Positions 17,424 to 26,556 of a DNA stretch of 64,000 nt are shown one piece after another. Both the position numbers and the translations under genes were made by a program. The stretch is from Pleurocapsa sp. PCC 7319 (GTDB lineage: Bacteria; Cyanobacteriota; Cyanobacteriia; Cyanobacteriales; Xenococcaceae), in the NCBI RefSeq assembly GCF_000332195.1, contig NZ_KB235922.1, positions 310,001-374,000 on the forward strand, written 5' to 3'. Below the pieces are notes generated by a model. The model was not told the origin of the DNA. It worked only from the letters and a program-made list of their open reading frames with translations, and did not search any database. The stretch's first letter is position 1. The number at the start of each line of letters is the position of its first letter.

Positions 17424-17921
17424 ATGAGAAGGTTGTTTGCTTTAATACTAGTATTTACGCTTTGGTTTGGTTTTGCACCCACGGCAACTGCTGATGGTGT
17501 TGCAGGATTAACTCCTTGTGGCGAAAACCCTGCCTACGTAGAAAAAGCTAAAAATTTCCGCAACACTACTGACGATCCCAATTCTGGTCAAATTAGAGCG
17601 GAGCGTTATGCTCAAGCTCTTTGTGGTCCTGAAGGATATCCTCATTTAATCGTAGATGGTCGCTGGTCACATATGGGTGATTTCTTTATTCCCAGCGTGC
17701 TGTTCTTATACATTGCTGGATGGATCGGTTGGGCTGGTCGCTCCTATCTAATTGCAATTAGAGACGAGAAAAACGCAGAAATGCAAGAAGTTGTGATTAA
17801 CGTTCCTTTAGCTGTAAGCAAAATGCTAGCTGCTGCTACTTGGCCTTTACTAGCCTTTGGTGAATTTACTAGTGGCAAAATGTTTGCTAAAGAATCGGAA
17901 ATTACCGTTTCTCCCCGCTAG
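17424..17921 (+). CDS. psaF: Photosystem I subunit III PsaF
   Basis: 165 residues. The signal peptide ([20 protein letters not shown], cleaved after ATA) exports the lumenal N-terminal domain beginning [20 protein letters not shown]. Two Cys flank the lumenal domain. [30 protein letters not shown] is the membrane segment, split here across two family blocks. PsaF docks near the PSI reaction centre and helps plastocyanin/cytochrome c6 interaction in some organisms. Followed 33 bp downstream by psaJ, the usual cyanobacterial pair. Confidence 0.97.
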   Translation: MRRLFALILVFTLWFGFAPTATADGVAGLTPCGENPAYVEKAKNFRNTTDDPNSGQIRAERYAQALCGPEGYPHLIVDGRWSHMGDFFIPSVLFLYIAGWIGWAGRSYLIAIRDEKNAEMQEVVINVPLAVSKMLAAATWPLLAFGEFTSGKMFAKESEITVSPR

Positions 17922-17954
17922 ATTACATTTTTTACTGTTAAACAGGAGAATATT

Positions 17955-18074
17955 ATGGGAAAATTTCTTTCCACTGCACCAGTATTGATTATGGCTCTGT
18001 TGTTTGTTACAGCAGGGATTTTGATCGAATTTAATCGTTTTTATCCAGATTTGTTGTTCCACCCCCTGAGTTGA
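17955..18074 (+). CDS. psaJ: Photosystem I subunit IX PsaJ
   Basis: 39-residue one-helix protein: [20 protein letters not shown] then [19 protein letters not shown]. Matches PsaJ in length and in the conserved STAPV, E-x-N-RF-x-PD and FHPL blocks. Ribosome site CAGGAGAA upstream (about 17943-17950). PsaJ is a peripheral PSI subunit that stabilises PsaF; it is co-transcribed with psaF. Confidence 0.96.
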   Translation: MGKFLSTAPVLIMALLFVTAGILIEFNRFYPDLLFHPLS

Positions 18075-18159
18075 AATAAAATCAAATTGAACTGAGGTTT
18101 CTATACTTAACTTAATCTATCTACTTTCAGTGAAGATGCTGAAAATTTACCAATTACAT

Positions 18160-18193
18160 CTGCGATTAATCTAGTTGTTAGTCGCAGTTTTTT
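18160..18193 (+). terminator. Rho-independent terminator of psaFJ
   Basis: Stem CTGCGATTAA (18160-18169) pairs with TTAGTCGCAG (18178-18187) with one G-U pair, followed by TTTTTT. It sits 86 bp after the psaJ stop. Confidence 0.75.
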
Positions 18194-18204
18194 ATTACCT
18201 TAAA

Positions 18205-18253
18205 AAGCTTTAAGCTCTAAGCCTTAAGCTTTAAGCTCTAAAGTTTACGCTTT
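18205..18253. repeat. Heptamer array (AAGCTTT-like)
   Basis: Seven degenerate 7-bp units around AAGCTTT/AAGCTCT, immediately after the psaFJ terminator. Same period and AGCT core as other intergenic arrays in the window. Confidence 0.7.
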
Positions 18254-18290
18254 GTAAACGGCTAACAGCTTATAGCTATCGGGTTTAATG

Positions 18291-18378
18291 CCCCCAGCAA
18301 ACGAAGTTTGGTGGTCTACAATTAGGAGAGGTTAAAGCCTCTTCTAATTGGCTTACAGCTTACAGCTTACAGCTTATA
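18291..18378. repeat. Hairpin pair plus GCTTACA heptamers
   Basis: A first hairpin has CAAAC-GAA-GTTTG (18298-18310) inside CCAG/TGG arms. A second has a 12-bp stem AATTAGGAGAGG/CCTCTTCTAATT (18320-18331 with 18338-18349). Four GCTTACA/GCTTATA units follow (18351-18378). It resembles a REP- or MITE-like non-coding element. Confidence 0.55.
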
Positions 18379-18491
18379 GCTGCGGCTCTGCCGCTTTACT
18401 AAACTTTTTCTCAATAGATCTTATAAACATCACACAAAATATTCTATTTGTTATAAAAGAAAAAAACTATATTTACAAAATATATAACAAA

Positions 18492-18611
18492 ATGAAATAT
18501 AGAAGATGCAAGCCTGAAAAGAGAATTTATCGCAATTTAGTCTTAGGAATTATTACTTTTCTAATTGTGGCAACAGTTCTACCTATTATGGCGCAAAGTA
18601 GTATAACTTGA
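18492..18611 (+). CDS. Possible 39-residue membrane peptide
   Basis: Short ORF: basic N-terminus (MKYRRCKPEKRIYRNLVLG) then one hydrophobic helix (IITFLIVATVLPIMAQ). An in-frame upstream ATG at 18348 lies inside the repeat, so 18492 is preferred. No strong ribosome site. Placed between psaFJ and the HLIP gene and followed directly by a bidirectional terminator, which supports a transcript ending here. Unrecognised; may be spurious. Confidence 0.35.
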   Translation: MKYRRCKPEKRIYRNLVLGIITFLIVATVLPIMAQSSIT

Positions 18612-18633
18612 ACACATCGAATTAAATTGAACT

Positions 18634-18685
18634 AAAAAAAAGAGCTTGGTCAACAATTGCTTGAAGTAACCAAACTCTTTTTTTG
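18634..18685. terminator. Bidirectional terminator between small ORF and HLIP
   Basis: A-run with AGAGCTTGGT (to 18650) pairs with ACCAAACTCT and a T-run (18669-18685). A/T runs on both sides let it end transcripts from either strand; it lies 67 bp past the HLIP stop. Confidence 0.8.
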
Positions 18686-18752
18686 TTAAGAATATTTTCA
18701 ATCTATTAGTGCAGTTAATGGTCTTGTAAATTCAAGAGACAGTTCTTTAGGA

Positions 18753-18896
18753 TTACATAATTCCTAACTGACCGAGAATTCCTTGACCAGTAAAGTATTC
18801 AGTAGCAACTGCAATGATAAAACCGAGCATGGCTAAACGACCGTTCCAGTTTTCCGCAAATTGAGTAAAGCCGAATTTGTTTTCTTGGTTTTCCAT
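18753..18896 (-). CDS. High-light-inducible protein (one-helix HLIP)
   Basis: 47 residues: MENQENKFGFTQFAENWNGR then LAMLGFIIAVATEYFTGQG and ILGQLGIM. Carries the chlorophyll-binding ExxNxRxAM(L/I)G-F motif of the LHC superfamily (ENWNGRLAMLGF). Such proteins bind chlorophyll and carotenoid in the thylakoid and protect newly made photosystem subunits. Not part of an operon; flanked by the bidirectional terminator and a 314-bp upstream region. Confidence 0.95.
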   Translation of the reverse strand: MENQENKFGFTQFAENWNGRLAMLGFIIAVATEYFTGQGILGQLGIM

Positions 18897-19210
18897 TTGT
18901 CTAGACCTCATTAAGTTTTGTTGATCACATCTTAACTAATATAAATATTTATTGCAATTATTTTACATAATGCCTGAAATGGCGATTTTTAATGAAGAAA
19001 CCTTGCAATCATTGTAATCAATACAAATTTTTGCTGCAAAAACTTGACAAAAAACCTCGTTATTATGTCATTTAATTCTGACATTTGCTTAAAGTAAAGG
19101 AGTGAAACTCCTAGCTTTTTACTTGAGTCAACTTTAAGGCTGAAAGCTGATAGCTATAAGCTGACAGCTTTTTAAGATGGATATCTGATTTCAAAAAGAA
19201 GAAATGATAC
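18897..19210. other. HLIP upstream region
   Basis: 314 bp between the HLIP start and the stop of the aldo/keto reductase gene, both on the minus strand. AT-rich and expected to hold the HLIP promoter. Degenerate heptamers (AGCTGATAGCTATAAGCTGACAG area, about 19142-19172) lie at the far end. No convincing RpaB (HLR1) site was found. Confidence 0.4.
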
Positions 19211-20188
19211 TTACCTAGTTTGAAAAACATTTTGTACCATTGGCTTGTCGATACCTGCTGCTGCACGATCTAATTCTGTTATCTCTCCTGCATTCATTTG
19301 CCAATCTTTAGCGGCAATGTTCTCTTGGGCTTGCTGAATATTTTTAGCTCCAGGAATTGGAATTGCGCCTTTGGTAATACACCAATTGATAGCTACTTGA
19401 GCCATAGTTTTATTGCGATACTGAGCGATCGCCTTGATGCAATTTAATAGTGGTTTAGCTTCAGGAACTAATCTTTTAAAGAGTAAACCCCGCAAACCTT
19501 TGGGATATGTACTGGGATTAGTATATTTCCCCGTTAAGATCCCTAAGCAAAGAGGGCTATAGGCAATTAGCTTAATACCCAATTCATCACAAGTTTCTTT
19601 GATACCTAAATCCGTAACAGGATAAGTAGAGAGCAGGGAATACTGTACCTGTAGGGTAGCGATGGGAATACCGCGATCGCTGAATTTCTGGTGTATTTTT
19701 TTCAATCTTTTCGTGCCATAGTTAGATAGTCCTACAGCTTTAACCAATCCCTGTTCGTATAAATCTCCTAAACCATCCAAAAGTTGCCATTCTTGCCAGG
19801 GGAAATAATTTGCTGTAGACCAATGCATTTGAGCCAGATCGACCCTTCCCATCCGTTGCGCCGAGGCTTTTCCCGCAGATACCATAGATTTTCTAGTAAG
19901 TCTCCAGGGATAGGCAGCTAGTTTGGTCGCCAAACAAATCTGATTTTTATTAACTCCTCTATACTCTTGCTCAAACTTTCCCAGTAGCTTTTCACTTTGA
20001 CCATTTAATTTACCAGTACCGTAAGAATCGCCAGTATCAAATAGAGTAACGCCATTACCAACGCAAAAATTAAAAACTTCCTGTAGCTGATTATCCATAC
20101 TTTCGTTGTACCCCCAGAGAAGACGGTTTCCCCAAGCCCAGGTGCCACAACCCATTTGGGGTAAAATCAGTTTTTCGGTAGTTGACAT
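19211..20188 (-). CDS. Aldo/keto reductase
   Basis: 325 residues, full-length (beta/alpha)8 NADPH-dependent oxidoreductase. Family marks: LFDTGDSYGTGKLNGQSE (catalytic Asp/Tyr), QICLATKLA (Lys), VDLAQMHWS (His position), VKAVGLSNYG, IATLQVQYSLL, LIAYSPLCLGILTGKY and IPIPGAKNIQQAQEN (cofactor-binding). Substrate unknown. Starts 177 bp from the divergent HerA-like gene. Confidence 0.93.
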   Translation of the reverse strand: MSTTEKLILPQMGCGTWAWGNRLLWGYNESMDNQLQEVFNFCVGNGVTLFDTGDSYGTGKLNGQSEKLLGKFEQEYRGVNKNQICLATKLAAYPWRLTRKSMVSAGKASAQRMGRVDLAQMHWSTANYFPWQEWQLLDGLGDLYEQGLVKAVGLSNYGTKRLKKIHQKFSDRGIPIATLQVQYSLLSTYPVTDLGIKETCDELGIKLIAYSPLCLGILTGKYTNPSTYPKGLRGLLFKRLVPEAKPLLNCIKAIAQYRNKTMAQVAINWCITKGAIPIPGAKNIQQAQENIAAKDWQMNAGEITELDRAAAGIDKPMVQNVFQTR

Positions 20189-20365
20189 AATTGCTCTTTA
20201 GTTTATTTTGATAGGATATTAAAAAATGAATCGGCTAAAATTAGCGGAATAAGCCTAGTTAACCAAAAAAACATCAAATATTGACAATAAATTAGAGCTT
20301 TATTTTGAGACTGTTGAAAATCTATCGACTTCGTATCCCAGCAAAACCATCACCAAACGCATAAT

Positions 20366-22084
20366 ATGAATTCTGAAATCCCCTTAGGTTCGGTTATTCA
20401 AGGTTCTTTAACCAAAGGTTTAGAAGTGAGATTGCATCCTGATGTGTCTGTGGAGGATATGCGAGTTGGCAAATTTTTGGTAGTACAGGGGGTTAGATCT
20501 CGTTTCTTTTGCTTATTGACTGATGTGTCTCTGGGAACTTCGAGCGATCGCATTATTGCTAATCCTCCCCCCATTGAAGATACTTTTTTACGGGATGTGT
20601 TAGCAGGAAGTGGGACTTATGGCACGGTCGATATTTCCCCCATGTTGATGTTTACCCCCACAGCAACTACCAGCGACTTATCGAGTTTGCCAATAGATCC
20701 CCCTAAAGATACTAGTCTAGCTTCTCTGGAGGCACAAACCAGTACAGAGATGCAATTGCTACCTGTCAAAACAATTCCTGCTCACTTTAGCCAAGTTTAC
20801 GAAGCTTCTGAAAACGACTTTCGGAGCGTTTTTGGCTGGGAGGATGACCCTTATCGCCGCAATTTTTCTATTGGTCAACCTTTAGATATGGACGTACCTG
20901 TCTGTATCGACCTAGATCGTTTTGTTGAACGTAGTAATGGTATTTTTGGTAAATCTGGTACAGGTAAATCGTTTTTGACTCGTCTCTTATTATCGGGTGT
21001 GATTCGTAAAGGTGCCGCAGTCAATTTAATGTTTGATATGCACTCCGAGTATGGTTGGGAGGCGATGAAAGAAGGCAAGCAAATAAGTACCGTCAAAGGC
21101 TTGCGTCAACTTTTTCCAGGACAGGTAGAAATATATACTCTCGATCCAGAATCCACTAAACGTAGAGGAGTTAGGGATGCCCAGGAACTTTTTCTTAGTT
21201 ACGATCAAATAGAAATTGAAGATTTAAAGTTAGTGGCATCAGAACTGGGTCTTTCAGAAGCAGCTTTAGATAATGCCAACATTTTGTATAACGAATATGG
21301 TCGGTCTTGGATCATGCGATTGGTAAATATGACCAACGAAGATATCAAGATGTTTTGTGAAGCCAAGCAAGGACATCAGGGTTCAATTTCTTCTCTACAG
21401 CGAAAACTGATGCGCTTTGATAGTCTCAAGTATATTCGTTCAGCTTGTCCACATAACTACATCAATCAGTTAATTCAAGCTTTAGATGCGGGAAAAAATA
21501 TCATTATTGAATTTGGTTCCCAGTCCAATATGCTTTCTTATATGTTGGCAACCAATATGATTACCCGTCGTATCCATGCCAGCTATGTTAAAAAAGCTGA
21601 CAAATTTCTGCAAACTAAAAATCCTCTTGATAAGCCGCGTCAATTGGTAATTACAATCGAAGAAGCACACCGTTTTCTTGATTCTAGCGTGGTACACCAA
21701 ACAATCTTTGGTACGATCGCCCGTGAAATGCGGAAGTATTTTGTCACTCTATTGGTTGTAGATCAACGTCCTTCAGGAATTGATAACGAAGTAATGTCTC
21801 AAATTGGTACTCGTGTTACCTGTCTACTCAATGATGAAAAAGATATTGAGGCGATCTTTACTGGAGTTTCTGGAGGCAATAGCTTGAAATCAGTATTGGC
21901 TAAACTAGATTCTAAACAACAGGCATTAGTCTTAGGTCATGCTGTGCCAATGCCTGTTGTAGTTCGTACCCGCGCTTACGACGCTCAATTCTATCGTGAG
22001 ATTGGGGTTACAGACTGGGAAGAAATGCCCAATGAAGAAGTTTATGCTGCAGCCGAAATTGCTAAAGCAGACCTAGGATTTTAA
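20366..22084 (+). CDS. HerA-like/DUF87 ATPase
   Basis: 572 residues. N-terminal beta-barrel region (HAS-barrel like, ~1-80) and an FtsK/HerA-class ATPase core: Walker A FGKSGTGKSF with Lys201, Walker B LVITIEEAHRF (~430), VDQRPSGID and a sensor ARG-like GTRVTCLLND. HerA proteins are hexameric DNA translocases, usually with the NurA nuclease in DNA-end resection; no nurA is next to it here. Related orphan DUF87 ATPases are common in cyanobacteria. Role unproven. Confidence 0.9.
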   Translation: MNSEIPLGSVIQGSLTKGLEVRLHPDVSVEDMRVGKFLVVQGVRSRFFCLLTDVSLGTSSDRIIANPPPIEDTFLRDVLAGSGTYGTVDISPMLMFTPTATTSDLSSLPIDPPKDTSLASLEAQTSTEMQLLPVKTIPAHFSQVYEASENDFRSVFGWEDDPYRRNFSIGQPLDMDVPVCIDLDRFVERSNGIFGKSGTGKSFLTRLLLSGVIRKGAAVNLMFDMHSEYGWEAMKEGKQISTVKGLRQLFPGQVEIYTLDPESTKRRGVRDAQELFLSYDQIEIEDLKLVASELGLSEAALDNANILYNEYGRSWIMRLVNMTNEDIKMFCEAKQGHQGSISSLQRKLMRFDSLKYIRSACPHNYINQLIQALDAGKNIIIEFGSQSNMLSYMLATNMITRRIHASYVKKADKFLQTKNPLDKPRQLVITIEEAHRFLDSSVVHQTIFGTIAREMRKYFVTLLVVDQRPSGIDNEVMSQIGTRVTCLLNDEKDIEAIFTGVSGGNSLKSVLAKLDSKQQALVLGHAVPMPVVVRTRAYDAQFYREIGVTDWEEMPNEEVYAAAEIAKADLGF

Positions 22085-22159
22085 GGTAGATCTTATCCCT
22101 TTTTTATCACTCTCCGAGTATTAAAATGAAAGGAGAAAAAAAGGGCACTGGTTCCGTTA

Positions 22160-22204
22160 TATGCGGAGCGGTATCCTTTAGGAAACCCCTTCGTAACTAA
22201 AGTT
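22160..22204. repeat. Dispersed repeat copy
   Basis: Holds TAAAGGATACCGCT-CGCAT in inverted form (22160-22180), also seen at 38155-38169 and 62923-62943, and next to it the inverse of the AACTTTAGTTACGAAGGGG segment found at 16144. Non-coding, in the 242-bp gap after the HerA-like gene. Confidence 0.6.
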
Positions 22205-22326
22205 TAGTCAAAAGAATCTGCTTTGCCAGCTAATTCATACTTAAAATGACGAGTTTAATTCACATCAGACGTATTATGCTAAATATTTAAAAATATTAGG
22301 TAAAGAACGATATTATTGATACCCAA

Positions 22327-23043
22327 ATGTCAGACAAACTGCCTCAAAAACAAATAGTTGCTATGGGTGGTGGAGGATGGGGAATGGAACCTGATAATCC
22401 TCTGTTAGATTTTTACGTTTACAATTTGTCAGGCAAAAAAGAGCCTAAAATCTGTTTCATTCCTACTGCTAGTGGAGACTCAGAAGACTACATCGAGAGA
22501 TTTTACCAACATTTTGTCCCTAAACCTGCCCATTTGTCTCATTTATCTTTGTTTAAACCTTCCACTTCAGATTTAAAAACCTTGATTCTCAACCAAGATA
22601 TTATTTATGTGGGTGGTGGAAACACCAAAAATTTGATTGCTTTGTGGAAAGAATGGCGGCTTGATAATATTCTGCGACAAGCTTGGGAAGAAGGCATAAT
22701 CTTGTGTGGCTTAAGTGCAGGTTCAATTTGCTGGTTTGAGGAGGGAGTGACAGATTCTATACCAGGAAAATTGACAACTTTGCAATGTCTTGGCTTTCTC
22801 CCTGGTAGTAATTGTCCTCATTACGATGGTGAAGTTGGCAGAAGACCTGCTTATCAGCAACTTTTGTCTCAAAACTTAATTAGTGAAGGTTATGCTGCTG
22901 ACGATGGAGTAGCTCTACATTTTGTTGATGAAGGCTTAACAAATATTGTGTCCTCTCGTCCTGAAGCCAAAGCTTATTACCTAGAAAAGAAGAATGGAAC
23001 AGTCTTAGAAAATACACTTAATCCTCAATATTTGGGAAGCTGA
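22327..23043 (+). CDS. Peptidase E-like (S51 family) protein
   Basis: 238 residues, the usual length. Type-1 glutamine-amidotransferase-like fold of the dipeptidase E/cyanophycinase group: MGGGGWGMEPD near the start, CFIPTASGD, IIYVGGGNTKNLIALW, and the nucleophile elbow LCGLSAGSICWFEEG with Ser about residue 131. Family members cleave Asp-X dipeptides or cyanophycin; the short length without the cyanophycinase insertions favours peptidase E-like. Single gene. Confidence 0.9.
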   Translation: MSDKLPQKQIVAMGGGGWGMEPDNPLLDFYVYNLSGKKEPKICFIPTASGDSEDYIERFYQHFVPKPAHLSHLSLFKPSTSDLKTLILNQDIIYVGGGNTKNLIALWKEWRLDNILRQAWEEGIILCGLSAGSICWFEEGVTDSIPGKLTTLQCLGFLPGSNCPHYDGEVGRRPAYQQLLSQNLISEGYAADDGVALHFVDEGLTNIVSSRPEAKAYYLEKKNGTVLENTLNPQYLGS

Positions 23044-23091
23044 ACAAGTAATGACAAACATTTTTTATTCATTCAGCAAAAACCCAAACAA

Positions 23092-23586
23092 TTAATCAGC
23101 GTTTGCTTTTTTAGATGCTTTCCAAGCGTCTTTAGTTCTTCCCAAGTTAAGCTTAAACTCATCAAACCCCATAAGAGTACCTGAACGATCTTCGTCCCAA
23201 CAAGCTGAAAATAGACCGTAGCTCAAACCTAAAACTCCCAAACCTAAAAAACCGAAAGATACTGCCAATGCTAAATATGGCGGCAGCTCTACAACTTCTT
23301 TGATTTTGAGCCAGTAGAAAATAAATAGGGATGACATACCCAAGACAGAGGGGATACCGCAAAATACAGCCATTCGTTTCCCCATCCGTTTACTAACTAC
23401 ATCAGGAATTGCTGATAAATTGGAATTTTGACGAGAACTTCTGGAAGTGGATTTTGGTTTTTTCTTGCTTGTAGACTCAATGGGAGCTGTTTTCTCAGCC
23501 TGCTTTTTGTTATTTTTTTTATTATTTTTACGGGGTTCAAAAGGTAAACGACCCCGTTGAGGATCTGATGGCATGGATTTACCCAA
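23092..23586 (-). CDS. pam68: PAM68-family photosystem II assembly protein
   Basis: 164 residues (an ATG 4 codons downstream, MPSDPQRG, is also possible). Basic, low-complexity N-terminus rich in Lys/Asn/Ser (MPSDPQRGRLPFEPR), then VSKRMGKRMAVFCGIPSVLG, two membrane helices, and the C-terminal WDEDRSGTLMGFDEFKLNLGR block. This is the DUF3464/PAM68 layout. PAM68 helps insert chlorophyll into CP47 and is ribosome-associated. It starts 3 bp after rpsO, a conserved cyanobacterial pairing that fits a translation-linked role. Confidence 0.93.
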   Translation of the reverse strand: MGKSMPSDPQRGRLPFEPRKNNKKNNKKQAEKTAPIESTSKKKPKSTSRSSRQNSNLSAIPDVVSKRMGKRMAVFCGIPSVLGMSSLFIFYWLKIKEVVELPPYLALAVSFGFLGLGVLGLSYGLFSACWDEDRSGTLMGFDEFKLNLGRTKDAWKASKKANAD

Positions 23587-23589
23587 TGA

Positions 23590-23859
23590 TTAACGACGAA
23601 TGCCGAGGCGAGCAATTAGTTTTTGATAGCGTTCATAATCTTCTTTTTGAATATAGGCGAGAAGACCTTTGCGACGACCAATCATTTTGAGCAAACCACG
23701 GCGAGAAGAATGATCTTTTTTGTTGGCTTTGAGATGAGCCGTTAGCTGATTGATCCTTTCGGTAAGAACAGCAATTTGTAAATCGGCTGAACCAGTATCG
23801 GTTTCATGAATCTGGTATTCTGCCATTAATTCTTGTTTGCGCTGTTGAGTCAAAGTCAT
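23590..23859 (-). CDS. rpsO: 30S ribosomal protein S15
   Basis: 89 residues, standard length. S15 marks: [56 protein letters not shown]. Binds 16S rRNA central domain early in 30S assembly. First gene of the rpsO-pam68 operon; the 213-bp gap upstream is shared with the divergent transporter gene. Confidence 0.98.
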   Translation of the reverse strand: MTLTQQRKQELMAEYQIHETDTGSADLQIAVLTERINQLTAHLKANKKDHSSRRGLLKMIGRRKGLLAYIQKEDYERYQKLIARLGIRR

Positions 23860-24072
23860 GTTGATTAAGTTGAGATTGTCTAGATATATTTAAACTGCAA
23901 ACTATTATAGTACCATCGATTTTTTAAATCTTTCATTCTCATGAAAACTAACGGTATAATCACGAAGTAAGTGCGAGGTCTGACCGCTTTTCAAGTAGAG
24001 TACTGTACACCATGACACTTTTTGATCTGTAATAATAAGCAAGCTCTAAATTTAGCAAGCATTTAACCAAAA

Positions 24073-26331
24073 GTGAAATCATCTCCTGATACTAATTCTT
24101 CTAATGGTTCTAATTCAGTGACTCAGGCTTCTGGTTTGGGAACATTTGGTGGCGTTTTTACCCCCTCAATTTTGACCATCTTAGGGGTAATAATGTACCT
24201 GCGCTTTGGTTGGGTAGTAGGCAATGCTGGATTAATCGGTACGCTGATTATCGTGACTATTTCTACTTCTATTACTTTTCTCACAGCTTTATCAGTTTGT
24301 GCGATCGCTACTGATAAAGTGGTGCGGGTGGGTGGAGCCTACTACATGATTAGTCGCTCTCTGGGGATCGAGACAGGAGGAGCAGTAGGTATTTCTCTCT
24401 ACGTTGCTCAAGCCGTATCAGTTGCCCTTTACACCATTGGTTTTGCCGAAAGTGTGGTCAATGCCAAAATTAATATTTTGGGCTTCAGTATCAATTTTGG
24501 CGATTTTGGGCTTAATCAAACTTATGTTGCCCTAATCATCACGATTTTAGTAGGTATCTTAGCAATTACTTCGGCGGAATTAGCCATTAAAGCTCAGTAC
24601 TTTATTATGGCTGCGATCGCCATATCTCTGCTGATGTTTGCTTTGGGCAGTCCATTACCGAATGTCGAACCACAGATGTTATCTGGTCCACCAGAGACCG
24701 CTCTTCCTTTCTGGTCAGTATTTGCCGTATTTTTTCCGGCAGTGACGGGGATTATGGCAGGGGTCAATATGTCTGGCGATCTAAAAGACCCCGTAAAATC
24801 TTTACCCCTGGGGACTTTGGCAGCAGTGGGAACAGGATACGTTATTTACATGATTTTGCCTATTTTTATGGCTATGCGGGCTGATTCTGCCAACCTAATC
24901 GATGAAAATGTCTTTGTAATGCAGGAAACTGCATTGAAGGGTTTCGGTTTTACTATGCTGTTAGGGGTTTGGGGTGCAACCTTAAGTAGTGCTATTGGCA
25001 GTATTCTGGGTGCGCCTCGCGTATTACAAGCATTAGCGAGAGATGGAGTATTACCACCACTATTTAATTTTTTGGGGAAAGGACACGGTAAAGATGACGA
25101 ACCCCGAAATGGAACTCTAGTTAGCCTGGGAATCGCGATCGCCGCTGTCTGTGTCGGAGACTTAAACTTAATCGCTCCTGTGCTGTCGATGTTCTTTTTA
25201 ACTACTTATTTAGTGTTGAACGTTTCGGCAGCCATTGAAGGTTTTTTACAAAGTCCTTCTTACCGTCCTAGCTTCCGTGTGCATTGGTCTTTATCTCTCT
25301 TGGGGGCAGTAGGCTGTCTGGGGGTAATGTTTCTAATCAATGCCTTGGCTACAGTTTGTGCTGCGGTAATTGTCTTAGGTATCTATCTTTGGCTACAGCG
25401 TAGAGAATTAGAAACCACTTGGGGGGATGTTCGTCGAGGGATGTGGATGGCACTGATCAGCCAAGGTATTTTTCAGGTAGAGGAACAAGACGATACTAAA
25501 AACTGGCGACCTCATATCTTGGTTTTGTCTGGCGCACCCCAAAGACGTTGGTCTTTGATTGAATTAGCAGATGGTTTTAGTCACAACCGTAGTTTAATGA
25601 CCGTTTCTAGCGTTTTACCTAGTGGTTCTCGCGATCTTAAACAACAATTAAATCTCGAAAAAACAATCCGCGACTATCTTCAGAAACGAGGAGTACAAGC
25701 TCTGGTTCGAGTCGTAACCGCTGACGATCCTTTCGAAGGGGCCGTACGTTTAGTAGAAACCTATGGTTTAGGTCCCTTAGTCCCGAACACCATAGTTATG
25801 GGAGACAGTGAACAGCCTGAGCGGAGAGCAAGCTTTTGTAATGCGATCGCCGAAATTCATTCTAGCCAAAGAAACGTGGTTATATTTCGCGAAAATCAAG
25901 AGCAAGGATTTGGTTTTCGACGTAGTATTGATGTTTGGTGGGGGGGAATGCAAGCTAATGGAAGTTTAATGTTATTGCTAGCTTACTTACTACGTACTGA
26001 TATCAATTGGCGTAATGCCCGGATTTACCTGAAATTAGTTGTTCCCGACCAAGCGGCAGCAGCGGCAGCGAAAGACAACTTGAGTAACCTAAGTAAAGAT
26101 CTGCGGATCGACGTAATTCCTAAAGTAATAGTTGCTGAAGGTCGTTCTTTTGATGAAATACTACAACAATCTTCTTCCAATTCAGATTTAATATTCCTGG
26201 GTATGGCTCAGCCATCGGATAATTTCATTCAGTACTATGAAAAATTACAAGCTAGAGTAGCAGATTTGCCTTCTACTATTTTTGTTCTAGCTGCTCCTGA
26301 TTTTGCCATTGGTGAGGTTTTAGCTGAGTAA
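24073..26331 (+). CDS. SLC12-like cation-chloride cotransporter / APC permease
   Basis: 752 residues from GTG at 24073. Residues ~20-460 form about 12 membrane helices: FTPSILTILGVIMYLRFGWVVG and RVGGAYYMISRSLG are hallmarks of the SLC12 branch of the APC superfamily. The ~290-residue soluble C-terminal domain (PHILVLSGAPQRRW, then a USP-like fold ending TIFVLAAPDFAIGEVL) also matches SLC12-type proteins. Likely moves ions (Na/K/Cl) or amino acids across the plasma membrane; substrate not determinable here. Confidence 0.88.
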   Translation: MKSSPDTNSSNGSNSVTQASGLGTFGGVFTPSILTILGVIMYLRFGWVVGNAGLIGTLIIVTISTSITFLTALSVCAIATDKVVRVGGAYYMISRSLGIETGGAVGISLYVAQAVSVALYTIGFAESVVNAKINILGFSINFGDFGLNQTYVALIITILVGILAITSAELAIKAQYFIMAAIAISLLMFALGSPLPNVEPQMLSGPPETALPFWSVFAVFFPAVTGIMAGVNMSGDLKDPVKSLPLGTLAAVGTGYVIYMILPIFMAMRADSANLIDENVFVMQETALKGFGFTMLLGVWGATLSSAIGSILGAPRVLQALARDGVLPPLFNFLGKGHGKDDEPRNGTLVSLGIAIAAVCVGDLNLIAPVLSMFFLTTYLVLNVSAAIEGFLQSPSYRPSFRVHWSLSLLGAVGCLGVMFLINALATVCAAVIVLGIYLWLQRRELETTWGDVRRGMWMALISQGIFQVEEQDDTKNWRPHILVLSGAPQRRWSLIELADGFSHNRSLMTVSSVLPSGSRDLKQQLNLEKTIRDYLQKRGVQALVRVVTADDPFEGAVRLVETYGLGPLVPNTIVMGDSEQPERRASFCNAIAEIHSSQRNVVIFRENQEQGFGFRRSIDVWWGGMQANGSLMLLLAYLLRTDINWRNARIYLKLVVPDQAAAAAAKDNLSNLSKDLRIDVIPKVIVAEGRSFDEILQQSSSNSDLIFLGMAQPSDNFIQYYEKLQARVADLPSTIFVLAAPDFAIGEVLAE

Positions 26332-26556
26332 AACTACAAACTAAGAGCTGAAAGCTAATAGCTGATGGCTAACAACTACTAGCTTTTGGTTTATAAGAGG
26401 GTGTAAGTCATAACCTAGCCTACGTGAGTTCGACGAGGTGGAAAAAGCTTAAATATTTCCCAACTTTCTACTTTTTAGACCTCAAAAGTCCTGATTGTTT
26501 CGTTAAGAAAAAAATAACTTCTAACTCCGAATTGCGAACTTCGAACTTTCGTTAAA

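Noticed and set aside
19011-19026. HLR1-like site upstream of the HLIP gene
   Set aside because: On the coding strand one half (ATTACAAT) is close to the box, but the other half has at least four mismatches.
23162-23362. Alternative frame inside pam68
   Set aside because: Out-of-frame shadow; the PAM68 frame carries the conserved motifs.
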